From NCBI RefSeq assembly GCF_009831655.1, contig NZ_WRPA01000006.1:174759-238758 (forward strand): a DNA stretch of 64,000 nucleotides, in the 5' to 3' direction. The DNA is from Shewanella insulae. GTDB lineage: Bacteria > Pseudomonadota > Gammaproteobacteria > Enterobacterales > Shewanellaceae. The notes under the pieces were generated by a model. That model ran no database searches and was not told where the DNA came from. It was given only the letters and a program-made list of their open reading frames with translations. This document shows, in pieces, positions 32,600 through 40,531 of the stretch (position 1 is the first letter of the stretch; the number at the start of each line of letters is the position of its first letter). Position numbers and translations under genes: made by a program.

Positions 32600-32968
32600 A
32601 TGCGCATTGATCTATCGACTAAAGTTAACGCGGTGACGAGCACTGGTAACCTAATTCATTCATCCTTTCTAGTGGCGGTTTTATTGTTAGCCATGCTCTC
32701 TGGCTGTAATCTGGCGAACGAGCATTCGCGAGAAGAGAACTTAGCCGAAATGCAGACGCAACAGAGCGAAGTCGTAGCGTTACAGACTGATGAGAATAGC
32801 AATGAACAGGCTGCAAGAGTGCTTAAGTCATCAACTCGAGAAGAGCCTGTTCCGCAGCAAATAAAGCAGGGGGAACATACCTTGGTTAAACCCGTTGATA
32901 AACCATGGCCGCCTCAACCTGATCCAAAACCTGTATTGGAAGAGAAGCCTAGAAAGGACAGCATATAG
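32600..32968 (+). CDS. Small lipoprotein, unknown function
   Basis: A 122-aa protein with a long N-region and a type II signal ending in LSGC (Cys36). The mature part is Glu/Gln-rich, low in hydrophobic residues and ends with a proline-rich stretch (KPWPPQPDPKPVLEEKP), so it is probably disordered. ATG 32600 has GGGAG six bases upstream; an in-frame start at 32567 is less likely. It lies 70 bases before the sigma factor gene and could be part of the same unit. Confidence 0.65.
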   Translation: MRIDLSTKVNAVTSTGNLIHSSFLVAVLLLAMLSGCNLANEHSREENLAEMQTQQSEVVALQTDENSNEQAARVLKSSTREEPVPQQIKQGEHTLVKPVDKPWPPQPDPKPVLEEKPRKDSI

Positions 32969-33038
32969 TTGAATTTACACGCATACCTTTTGGTTAGCCG
33001 TAGACAAACGGCGCTAGGCGATGCAGACTCAGTCATAA

Positions 33039-33689
33039 ATGACTGATTATCCAATTGTGGATATGCATAGGGAGCCTAGCGTGACTAAGGTATTTGAAGA
33101 TGATGTCGAAAAGGATCCTGATCAAGCCTTAATGATGCGGTTTACACAAGGTGATCACCAAGCATTCGAGCGGCTTTATCATAAACACAAGGGTGGTTTG
33201 TATCGCTATTTCAAGCGTCAGCTAGGCGACAGTGCCTTGGCTGAAGATCTCTACCAAGAGACCTGGAGCAGGGTGGTTAAGGCCGCCGCAGGCTATGAGC
33301 AGCGGGCCAAGTTTACGACCTGGCTCTATCGCATCGCCCATAACCTGCTGGTGGATCATGTCAGGGCACTGAAACCTGTGGATAGCCTAAATGAGCCCGC
33401 AGGGGGAGAGCAGCCTCTGGAGGCGACATTGCCCAGCGACCTGACAGGTCCCGATGGTCAGCTCGAAGATGAGCAGAAGGCGCTGATATTAAAGCATTGC
33501 ATCAGCCTGTTGCCCCATGTGCAGAAGGAAGCCTTCTTGCTGAATGTGGAGATGGGATTTACCGCCGCAGCGATTGGTGAGATCGCCGGGGTTGGCATGG
33601 AGGCCACTAAGAGTCGTATTCGTTATGCCAATCAGGCGTTGAAAGCCTGTGTGCAACAGAAATGGCAGGAGCAGTCTAATGTCAGATGA
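33039..33689 (+). CDS. ECF-type RNA polymerase sigma factor
   Basis: A 216-aa group 4 sigma factor. Region 2 (about residues 30-110) has ALMMRFTQGDHQAFERLYHKH, ALAEDLYQETWSRV and FTTWLYRIAHNLLVDHVR. Region 4 (about 150-205) has LLPHVQKEAFLLNVEMGFTAAAIGEIAGVGMEATKSRIRYA, the -35 recognition helix-turn-helix. The linker between them is short and acidic. The start at 33039 begins 30 residues upstream of region 2; a downstream ATG (MHREPS) is also possible. The next gene overlaps its end by 11 bases and encodes a probable anti-sigma factor. Confidence 0.92.
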   Translation: MTDYPIVDMHREPSVTKVFEDDVEKDPDQALMMRFTQGDHQAFERLYHKHKGGLYRYFKRQLGDSALAEDLYQETWSRVVKAAAGYEQRAKFTTWLYRIAHNLLVDHVRALKPVDSLNEPAGGEQPLEATLPSDLTGPDGQLEDEQKALILKHCISLLPHVQKEAFLLNVEMGFTAAAIGEIAGVGMEATKSRIRYANQALKACVQQKWQEQSNVR

Positions 33690-34380
33690 AAAGGATAAAA
33701 TGCTCTCGGATCCTGAGCTGAAGGCGCTCTATCAGGCCGAGGCCAAAGAGCAGCCGTCATCCGAGCTGGATGCGCGTATCCTGGCGATGGCGCGGCAGCA
33801 TCTGGACGAGCAATCTGGAGAGCTGGGAACTACAGCCAATGTAGTTTCGGTCAGCTTCTGGCGTCGATATCGCTGGCCGCTGTCATCGGCCGCATCGGTG
33901 CTGCTGTTATCCAGCCTCTTGCTATTGAACCTACAGGGACCTGCGCCTATCGATGAGCAGCTCCAGCCCATGTTGCTCGACGAGCCTCGGGCATCGAAAA
34001 TGGCGGCGCCGAGTGAGCAGCAGGGGCCTAATGCACAAGCGGACGCCATCGAGGCGACGCAGCCTGTTCAGTCTACGAGTCCTCAAGGCGTTATGCCTCA
34101 GAGCGTTAAGGTGCAGCCTCGTCAGGCAGATGTGAGCGATCCCCAAGTTCAGACCGAGACAGCTGTCAAAGCAAAGACTCAGGCCAAGGCGATGATATCG
34201 GATATTCAAGCGGTGAATCATCTGCAGCAACTGGTCGATGGTGAGCTGTGGACTGATGCCGATACCCTGTATCAGAGAATGCTTAAGGAACGTCCAAGGC
34301 TGGAAGATAAGACACATCCTCAGCATGCCCAGTGGCAGGATTTGGTGAGCAAGATTAAGGCGCAGCTGAGCAAACAGTGA
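33679..34380 (+). CDS. Probable anti-sigma factor (single-pass membrane protein)
   Basis: A 233-aa protein whose N-terminal 60 residues are cytoplasmic and charged (SDPELKALYQAEAKEQPSSELDARILAMARQHL). A single membrane segment follows at about residues 68-90 (PLSSAASVLLLSSLLLLNL), then a Gln/Ala-rich periplasmic part with helical repeats near the C-terminus. This layout and the 11-base overlap with the sigma gene are those of ECF sigma/anti-sigma pairs. No ZAS zinc motif (HxxxCxxC) is present. ATG 33679 has CAGGAG upstream. Confidence 0.75.
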   Translation: MSDEKDKMLSDPELKALYQAEAKEQPSSELDARILAMARQHLDEQSGELGTTANVVSVSFWRRYRWPLSSAASVLLLSSLLLLNLQGPAPIDEQLQPMLLDEPRASKMAAPSEQQGPNAQADAIEATQPVQSTSPQGVMPQSVKVQPRQADVSDPQVQTETAVKAKTQAKAMISDIQAVNHLQQLVDGELWTDADTLYQRMLKERPRLEDKTHPQHAQWQDLVSKIKAQLSKQ

Positions 34381-34393
34381 TAAAGCATTCATA

Positions 34394-34416
34394 ACGGGGC
34401 CTAGTGCCCCGTTTTG
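34394..34416 (+). terminator. Terminator after the anti-sigma gene
   Basis: ACGGGGC (34394-34400) pairs with GCCCCGT (34406-34412), followed by TTT. The roughly 290 bases from here to the next start at 34709 hold no ORF of note and are presumably the leader and promoter of the protease gene. Confidence 0.75.
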
Positions 34417-34708
34417 CTATCTAAGCCGGATTCTTGTGCATCTTTATTATTAAGTGGCTACGTATCTTTTATACCAAATGACTAGGCGTCTTTCTATGCG
34501 AAGTCGTTGCCCTTTGAGGCGATGTTCCCCCGTGGTAAGAGACAATCAAAACTTCGCCCTTCATTACCCTAGATAGAGGGAAATGTGGCCCAGGTATACT
34601 TGTACACATTTGCTAATACTTCTTTGGTCACAAATTACTGTAGATTTAAGGAAAGTTTGCTACCTTGTTGCCCCATAAAAATAAATCCGACTTAAATATG
34701 GGCGCTTT

Positions 34709-37700
34709 ATGAAACTCTCTCACCTGTTTGCCTGTTGCGTAATCGCATTGGGCACCGCTTCTTCCGCACCACTTTTTGCCGCTCAAGCCGAAAATGTAAA
34801 AGCCGAAAGCCAGGCTCGTGAGCAGAACGTCGGCTACTACCGCTCGCCAGCTATTCATGGCGATACCCTGGTATTTACCGCCGAAGGGGATCTCTGGGTT
34901 CAGCAGCTAGGTGATGCCCAGGCGAGAAGGCTTACCAGTCTGCCGGCGCAGGAGCTTGGCGCCGCCATCTCAGACGATGGTCGGCAGCTAGCCTTCGTAG
35001 CCAACTATGAAGGTGCCAGCGAAGTCTATGTGATGCCCATTCAGGGCGGCGTCGCCAAGCGAGTCAGTTACGAAAACAGCCGCGTGCGGGTGCAAGGCTG
35101 GACGCCAGATGGCAAGGTGCTCTATGCCACGGATAATGCCTTCGGCCCCGCCAACTATTGGGTGCTGCGCAGCGTCGATCCTAAGAGCTTGACCACCCAA
35201 GATTTGCCGCTGGCCGATGCCATCGAAGGTGTGGTGGATGATGCCGGTGAATATGTTTACTTTACCCGCTTCGGCCTGCAAGCTACCGGCGATAACGCCA
35301 AGGTGTATCGCGGCGGCGCCAAGGGAGAGTTGTGGCGCTATAAGCTTGGCAGCGATCAGGAGGCCATGCCTTTGACCGCCGAGCATGAAGGCTCGGTGCG
35401 TCAACCCATGCTGTGGCAAGACCGTCTCTACTTCGTCAGCGACAGCAGCGGCAACGATAATATCTGGTCCATGGCCTTAGATGGCAAAGACCTGCGTCAG
35501 CATACTCAGTTTAGCGATTGGCAGGTACGCGGCGCCCGTCTCGAGCAGGGGCGCGTGGTGTTTCAGCAGGGTGCCGATATCAAGCTCTATGATATTGCCA
35601 GCAATCAGGTGTCGACCCTGGATATTCACCTGACCTCAGATTTTGCCGAGCGCCGTGAGCACTGGGTCAACAAGCCGATGAAATATGCCACCTCGACCAG
35701 CCTGGCACCCAGTGGTGACAAGGTGGTGATCACCGCCCGCAGCCATGTGGCCTTGGCGGGCACAGATGGTTCGCGCCTGGTTGAGCTGGCGCTGCCCGGA
35801 GACTACCGGGTCCGCGGCGCCGTGATGAGCCCCGACGGCAAGTGGGTCTATGGGATCAGCGACGCCTCGGGCGAGCAGGAGATCTGGCGCTACAGCGCAG
35901 ATGGCAGCGATGAGGCCAAGCAGCTTACCCAAAACGGTAACGCCCTGCGTATGGCGCTGAGCCTCTCACCCGATGGACGCTACATCGCCCACGACGATTA
36001 CAACGGCGATCTCTGGCTCTTGGATCTCAAGAAAGGGCGCAACAGCAAGATATTAACCAATGGTCAGGGACTCGGTCCCTATGGCGATGTGGTCTGGTCG
36101 AACGACAGCCGCTTCATCGCCGTCACCAAGGATGAGCGCGGTCAACTAAGACCCCAGATAGTGCTCTACTCATTGGAAGAAGAGAGAGCCGAGGCGTTGA
36201 CCAGCGACAAGTATGAGTCTTTCTCGCCTGCGTTCAGCGACGATGGCCAGTGGCTCTATTTCATCTCCAACCGCGAGTTTAATGCCACCCCAACATCGCC
36301 GTGGGGCGATCGCAACATGGGGCCGGTATTCGATAAGCGCGGACAGATCTTCGCCCTGGCGTTGACGCCAAAGGCGGTTTTCCCCTTCAGTAAGCCTAAC
36401 GAGTTAAATCAGGCGCAGGCTAAAGAGGAAGAAGCAGCAGATAAGCCTGCCAAGACTCAGGTTCAGTGGCAGGGGCTTAGCAAGCGCCTGTGGCAGGTGC
36501 CGGTGGAGTCTGGCAATTACAGCCAGTTGCAGCTGACCGAGAAGGGACTGTATCTGCTGTCGCGCTCGGTCGATGGCGCTCAGGCACCCTCGCTCAAGTG
36601 GGTCAAGTTCGATCCTCTCGGGCCTAAGGTGGAGACCTTCAGCGAGGATGTGGCCAGTTATGCGCTCTCCCGTGACGACAGTAAGCTCTTCCTGCGCCGT
36701 CACAGCAAGGGGGGCGCCGAGATGTTGATCGTCGATGCCGGTGAGTCGCTGCCCAAGGAGCTTACCCATGCCAAGGTGCAAACTCAGCAGTGGCAACTGG
36801 CGATCTCTCCTCAGCTCGAGTGGCAGCAGATGTTTGAAGATGCCTGGCTGATGCACAGAGATTCTTTCTTCGATAAGCAGATGCGGGGTCTCGACTGGCA
36901 GGCGACCAAGGCCAAGTACCAGCCTTTGCTGGCCAGGTTAACGGACCGTCACGAGCTTAACGATATCTTTATGCAGATGATGGGCGAGCTCGATGCCTTA
37001 CACTCTCAAGTGCGCGGCGGCGATCTGCCGTTAGATCCTAACCAGCCTAAGGGGGCTAATCTGGGGGCTCGTCTGCTACAGACCAAGCAAGGGGTCGAGA
37101 TAGCCCATATCTATCAAAATGATGCCGAGTTGCCGCAGCAGGCCTCGCCGCTGGCCAGGGTAGATGTCGATGCCAAGGTTGGGGATATCATCCTGGCGAT
37201 CAATGGCAAGTCGGTTGAAAGCGTTGCCGATGTGGCTCGCCATCTGCGCAATCAAGCCGATAAGCAGGTGCTGCTGACCCTCAAACGCGATCGCAAGACC
37301 CTTAAGACAATCGTGCTACCGGTTAGCAATCGCGTCGATGCCAAGCTGAGATATCTGGACTGGGTCAACAACAATAACCAGAAGGTGGCTAAGGTAGCCG
37401 ATGGCGAGATAGGTTATCTGCACCTGTATGCCATGGGTTCAGGCGATATCGCCAACTTTGCTCGTGAGTTCTACGCCAACATTGAGAAGAAAGGCCTGAT
37501 CATCGATGTGCGCCGTAACCGTGGCGGTAACATCGACAGCTGGATCATAGAGAAGCTGCTGCGCCGCGCCTGGATGTTCTGGCAGCCGACTCAGGGTACG
37601 CCAAACACCAATATGCAGCAGACCTTCCGTGGCCACCTGGTGGTGTTGACCGATCAGCTTACCTATTCGGATGGAGAGACTTTCTCGGCCGGTATCAAGG

Positions 37701-38023
37701 CGTTGGGTCTGGCTCCGCTCATCGGTAAGCAGACCGCCGGGGCCGGTGTCTGGCTCTCGGGACGTAACTCGCTGACCGATAAAGGGATGGCGCGGGTTGC
37801 CGAGTATCCTCAGTACGCCATGGATGGACGCTGGATAGTGGAAGGCCGGGGCATCAGCCCAGATATCGAGGTCGATAACCTGCCCCATGCCACCTTTAAG
37901 GGGGAGGATGCTCAGCTGAATAAGGCGCTGAATTACCTCAAGCAGAAGCTGGAGCTCGATCCTGTACTGCCAATTAAGGCGCAGCCTATGCCAGACAGCG
38001 GGATGGCTCAAGACGTCAAATAA
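34709..38023 (+). CDS. Exported tricorn-like protease (beta-propeller, PDZ, S41 peptidase)
   Basis: An 1104-aa protein. A signal peptide (residues 1 to about 24, ending LFA) directs export. Residues about 40-560 hold repeated beta-propeller blades of the WD40/TolB type (LSPDGRYIAHDDYNGDLWLLDL, SDDGQWLYFISNRE). The C-terminal half has the tricorn core: LDALHSQVRGG (His765, Ser766), a PDZ-like domain around GDIILAINGKSVESVADV (about 830-880), and the S41 nucleophile in TYSDGETFSAG (Ser987), with a glutamate in VEGRGISPDIEV (about 1045). In archaeal tricorn the serine, histidine and glutamate form the catalytic set. The likely job is degradation of peptides in the periplasm. Confidence 0.93.
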   Translation: MKLSHLFACCVIALGTASSAPLFAAQAENVKAESQAREQNVGYYRSPAIHGDTLVFTAEGDLWVQQLGDAQARRLTSLPAQELGAAISDDGRQLAFVANYEGASEVYVMPIQGGVAKRVSYENSRVRVQGWTPDGKVLYATDNAFGPANYWVLRSVDPKSLTTQDLPLADAIEGVVDDAGEYVYFTRFGLQATGDNAKVYRGGAKGELWRYKLGSDQEAMPLTAEHEGSVRQPMLWQDRLYFVSDSSGNDNIWSMALDGKDLRQHTQFSDWQVRGARLEQGRVVFQQGADIKLYDIASNQVSTLDIHLTSDFAERREHWVNKPMKYATSTSLAPSGDKVVITARSHVALAGTDGSRLVELALPGDYRVRGAVMSPDGKWVYGISDASGEQEIWRYSADGSDEAKQLTQNGNALRMALSLSPDGRYIAHDDYNGDLWLLDLKKGRNSKILTNGQGLGPYGDVVWSNDSRFIAVTKDERGQLRPQIVLYSLEEERAEALTSDKYESFSPAFSDDGQWLYFISNREFNATPTSPWGDRNMGPVFDKRGQIFALALTPKAVFPFSKPNELNQAQAKEEEAADKPAKTQVQWQGLSKRLWQVPVESGNYSQLQLTEKGLYLLSRSVDGAQAPSLKWVKFDPLGPKVETFSEDVASYALSRDDSKLFLRRHSKGGAEMLIVDAGESLPKELTHAKVQTQQWQLAISPQLEWQQMFEDAWLMHRDSFFDKQMRGLDWQATKAKYQPLLARLTDRHELNDIFMQMMGELDALHSQVRGGDLPLDPNQPKGANLGARLLQTKQGVEIAHIYQNDAELPQQASPLARVDVDAKVGDIILAINGKSVESVADVARHLRNQADKQVLLTLKRDRKTLKTIVLPVSNRVDAKLRYLDWVNNNNQKVAKVADGEIGYLHLYAMGSGDIANFAREFYANIEKKGLIIDVRRNRGGNIDSWIIEKLLRRAWMFWQPTQGTPNTNMQQTFRGHLVVLTDQLTYSDGETFSAGIKALGLAPLIGKQTAGAGVWLSGRNSLTDKGMARVAEYPQYAMDGRWIVEGRGISPDIEVDNLPHATFKGEDAQLNKALNYLKQKLELDPVLPIKAQPMPDSGMAQDVK

Positions 38024-38062
38024 AACCTTTATTGACCTCTTAAGTTAACCCAAACCATTTTA

Positions 38063-38107
38063 GGAGGTTACCGACCAAGCAGTTCCCAGGTCGGTAACCT
38101 CCATTTT
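38063..38107 (+). terminator. Rho-independent terminator after the tricorn-like protease
   Basis: A perfect 14-bp stem GGAGGTTACCGACC (38063-38076) with GGTCGGTAACCTCC (38089-38102), 12-base loop, then ATTTTTA. Confidence 0.95.
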
Positions 38108-38227
38108 TATGGGTGGTTGGAACTAATTTTTAGCAACATCAAAAATAAACTATAAAAATTGTATTAGCTTATAGGTATATCGCTGCTATCGTTATATTCG
38201 TAATTTGAGGAAACCAGGAAGGTGGAT

Positions 38228-39127
38228 ATGAAAACCGCTTTTGGAGTTATCAAAGGTCGCATCGCCATCGGTGCCTTGTTGCGACTGGGGGCTATATTAT
38301 TGAGTATGGTTTCCTTTGGCACCGCTCAGTTAGCCCATGCCGAGCAGCGTGGATTTTCCGTCACCCTGAGTGGTTTCTACTCAAATTCAGATTCCGGCAT
38401 AGTGGTGCAAAACCCAAATCTTGGAACAGACTTTACCCTAGATTTCGAGAACGATCTGACTCTGGTTGAGAAGGAACTCTTGCCGACTCTGGAACTGGCC
38501 TACTGGTTTAATCAAGATCACGGTGTCTATCTCGACTGGAAAAGACTGGATCGTGAGGCCCGCAATCGCGCCATCTCTAAGCCCTACGAGTATACCGAGG
38601 TGAACTCGGGCCAGACCTATCTGGTACAGGCGGGGGCGGACATCAGCACCATCTTCAATGTGGACATTCTGCGCCTGGGTTATCGCTATAACCTTTATAG
38701 TGACGAGGAGGTCGATCTTACTCTGCTTGCCGGTCTGCACCTCATGTGGTTAAAGCTACAGTTTGTGGGAGAAATTGGCGCTTGTCTCGACGAGGAGTGC
38801 CGGGTGGTGGACATTAATCCTAAAAGCAACGCCCTCACCGAGGTGACGGCGCCATTGCCTGATCTTGGCCTGCAAGGGCGTTACCGTTTCAATGATCGCT
38901 GGAGTCTCTCTGGTTGGCTGCAGTATTTCTATGTCAGCCTGGGCGATACCAAGGGGCAATTGTTCGATTTCAGCGCTGGGGTCAACTATCGGCTGAGTGA
39001 TTCCCTCGATTTGGAGTTGGGCTACAAGTATTACAAGATAGATGTAGAGGTCGAGAAAGATCTCGCCGATTTCGATGTCTATTATGGTTTCAAAGGCCCA
39101 GCCCTGTCGCTGACCTATAAGTTCTAG
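38228..39127 (+). CDS. Predicted outer-membrane beta-barrel protein
   Basis: A 299-aa exported protein. The signal peptide ends AQLAHA (about residue 38). The mature chain has alternating strands with aromatic girdles (FSVTLSGFYSNSD, LELAYWFNQDHGVYLDWKRL, ILRLGYRYNLYSD, DLELGYKYYKIDVEV) and ends in LSLTYKF, a C-terminal phenylalanine as recognised by the BAM machinery. Two cysteines in GACLDEEC may form a disulfide in a loop. The ATG at 38228 follows AGGAAGG; the upstream GTG at 38222 overlaps that ribosome site. No specific family was recognised. Confidence 0.8.
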   Translation: MKTAFGVIKGRIAIGALLRLGAILLSMVSFGTAQLAHAEQRGFSVTLSGFYSNSDSGIVVQNPNLGTDFTLDFENDLTLVEKELLPTLELAYWFNQDHGVYLDWKRLDREARNRAISKPYEYTEVNSGQTYLVQAGADISTIFNVDILRLGYRYNLYSDEEVDLTLLAGLHLMWLKLQFVGEIGACLDEECRVVDINPKSNALTEVTAPLPDLGLQGRYRFNDRWSLSGWLQYFYVSLGDTKGQLFDFSAGVNYRLSDSLDLELGYKYYKIDVEVEKDLADFDVYYGFKGPALSLTYKF

Positions 39128-39176
39128 CCCGTAGCGATACTAGCCCTTAGCGACCTAGCCCATAGAGACATTAGTG

Positions 39177-39728
39177 CTAGCGCCTTTGGCGCGGCGCTAT
39201 TTCAATGGCTATCTCTTTGGCCAGTGAGTTGGCGATAAAGCAGTGCTTGTGGGCGAGGGCATGCAGCTTAGCTAACTCTTCCTCGCTCAGTAACGCCGCC
39301 AGTTCAACCTCAGGGTTTAGGGTGATCCGGGCGATTGCCGTTTGCCCCTCTTCATTTCGCCCCAGTTCGGCCGTCGCTCTGTCGCGATACCTTAGCAGTA
39401 CCAGACGCTTCTTCTCCACTATGGTGAGAAAGCTTAGCATGTGGCAGGCCGCCAGCGCACTCAGAAGGCTCTCCTCTGGGTTTATCCTGTTTTTACTACC
39501 TCGATACTCGGGCGCGGCCGAGCCTGCGACGACTTGACCGCTGCCGAAGCTAAGCTGGTGATCCCGGCTCATCTGCTGCACACTTGTCGAAGACTCACTT
39601 TCTAGAGAGTCATTTATTAGAGAGCCATTTACTAGAGAATCAGTTGTTTGAGGAGCAAGGCTGTGCGCCTCAGATGCTTGATTTATGTGGGGTGCTGGTG
39701 GCCAAGAGACGGTAACCGAAAAAGACAT
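39177..39728 (-). CDS. OsmC-family protein with a low-complexity insertion
   Basis: A 183-aa OsmC-fold protein, which in this family reduces organic peroxides through two cysteines. Both are visible: ALAACHMLSF (first) and AHKHCFIANSL (second), with RINPEESLLSALAACH as the family core. The chain is about 40 residues longer than typical members. The excess is a Ser/Asp/Asn-rich stretch at residues about 22-50 (DSLVNGSLINDSLESESS) encoded by a 15-bp tandem repeat. The minus strand continues with a further repeat-bearing small gene upstream. Confidence 0.85.
   Translation of the reverse strand: MSFSVTVSWPPAPHINQASEAHSLAPQTTDSLVNGSLINDSLESESSTSVQQMSRDHQLSFGSGQVVAGSAAPEYRGSKNRINPEESLLSALAACHMLSFLTIVEKKRLVLLRYRDRATAELGRNEEGQTAIARITLNPEVELAALLSEEELAKLHALAHKHCFIANSLAKEIAIEIAPRQRR
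39602..39646 (-). repeat. 15-bp tandem repeat, 3 units, inside the OsmC gene
   Basis: Units CTAGAGAGTCATTTA (39602-39616), TTAGAGAGCCATTTA (39617-39631) and CTAGAGAATCAGTTG (39632-39646). Because the unit is 15 bp the frame is kept, giving the repeated five-residue pattern xNGSL/xNDSL in the protein. The last unit is degenerate. Confidence 0.85.
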
Positions 39729-39818
39729 GCAGACAGGCTCAATGGAATGAGAAATAGAATGCGGTCACTATAGCAAATTTAAAAAACCTTAGGGATAGGC
39801 TGAAAACCTTTGTAGGCG

Positions 39819-40094
39819 TTATGCCGCATCCTCTTGCACTGCTTCGGCGTTCGCTCTTTTGGCGTTAAGCTCTTGAGCGCTGTGGTCTAGAGTACTGTGG
39901 TCTAGAGCACTGTGGTCTAGAGTACTTAGCTTCAGGGCGAGTGGCGATAGTGTGACTCTGTCTTGAGTAAGCTCGGCGGCGCTGGCGAGCTGCCTATGGT
40001 GCTCGTCACCGCTATTGCTGCGGCTTATCGTGGTTTTATCGCTGGGGAGCTGGCGTGTCCATCTCTGGTAGGCCGCCGTAGGTGAAATTCGCAT
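39819..40094 (-). CDS. Small hypothetical protein with LDHS repeats
   Basis: A 91-aa protein from the ATG at 40094 (a TTG at 40130 would add 12 residues). It is polar, with the segment AELTQDRVTLSPLALKL followed by STLDHSALDHSTLDHSA, encoded by a 15-bp tandem repeat. No signal or membrane segment is present. AAGGG lies shortly upstream. The segment DRVTLSPLA is reminiscent of short flagellar regulatory peptides, but that is not enough for a call. Whether the gene is translated is uncertain. Confidence 0.5.
   Translation of the reverse strand: MRISPTAAYQRWTRQLPSDKTTISRSNSGDEHHRQLASAAELTQDRVTLSPLALKLSTLDHSALDHSTLDHSAQELNAKRANAEAVQEDAA
39881..39925 (-). repeat. 15-bp tandem repeat, 3 units, in a small hypothetical gene
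   Basis: TGTGGTCTAGAGTAC (39881-39895), TGTGGTCTAGAGCAC (39896-39910) and TGTGGTCTAGAGTAC (39911-39925) differ at one base. They encode in-frame LDHS(A/T) units on the minus strand. Near-identity suggests recent expansion. Confidence 0.92.
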
Positions 40095-40204
40095 CGCATC
40101 TGCCCTTGCTGTTTGGCGCCTGTCTATCAAGAGTGTTATCAGGCGCCATAGTGTTTGCTGAGCAGATCATAAGTAAATTATGCTGTATCTAGGCTGAATA
40201 TAAT

Positions 40205-40531
40205 TTAAACAAACAGGCTGAAATCGACCAGTGCCAGCAAGGCGGCGACAGCCATGCTAGCGGGCAGACGTTTAGCCTGATAGCTAAGTAGCAAGATAAC
40301 CGTCAGCGCTGCGGCGCTCATCACGCCAAAGAGCAAAATCGTTGCGTAGGCGGTCTCATATTGGCCGAGCAGAACGACAAAGCTTAGGGCGAGTAAGCCC
40401 CAGCCCACCAGAGTAAGAACCCTTTGTTGAACTTGGCTTGGCGGGCGCTTGAAGCAGCTCTTGAAGTGACCAAACATGGCGAGCGCCAGCGCGCCAAAGG
40501 CGATGAAACTAAGGCTGAGGGCTAAAATCAT
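40205..40531 (-). CDS. DUF3325-family membrane protein (iron-uptake associated)
   Basis: A 108-aa protein with three to four membrane segments (MILALSLSFIAFGALALAMF, VGWGLLALSFVVLLGQY, AALTVILLLSY, AVAALLALVDFSLFV). Size, hydropathy and position directly after a PepSY-TM protein match the DUF3325 family found in siderophore-uptake clusters. Its start overlaps the stop of the previous gene by four bases (ATGA). Confidence 0.75.
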   Translation of the reverse strand: MILALSLSFIAFGALALAMFGHFKSCFKRPPSQVQQRVLTLVGWGLLALSFVVLLGQYETAYATILLFGVMSAAALTVILLLSYQAKRLPASMAVAALLALVDFSLFV

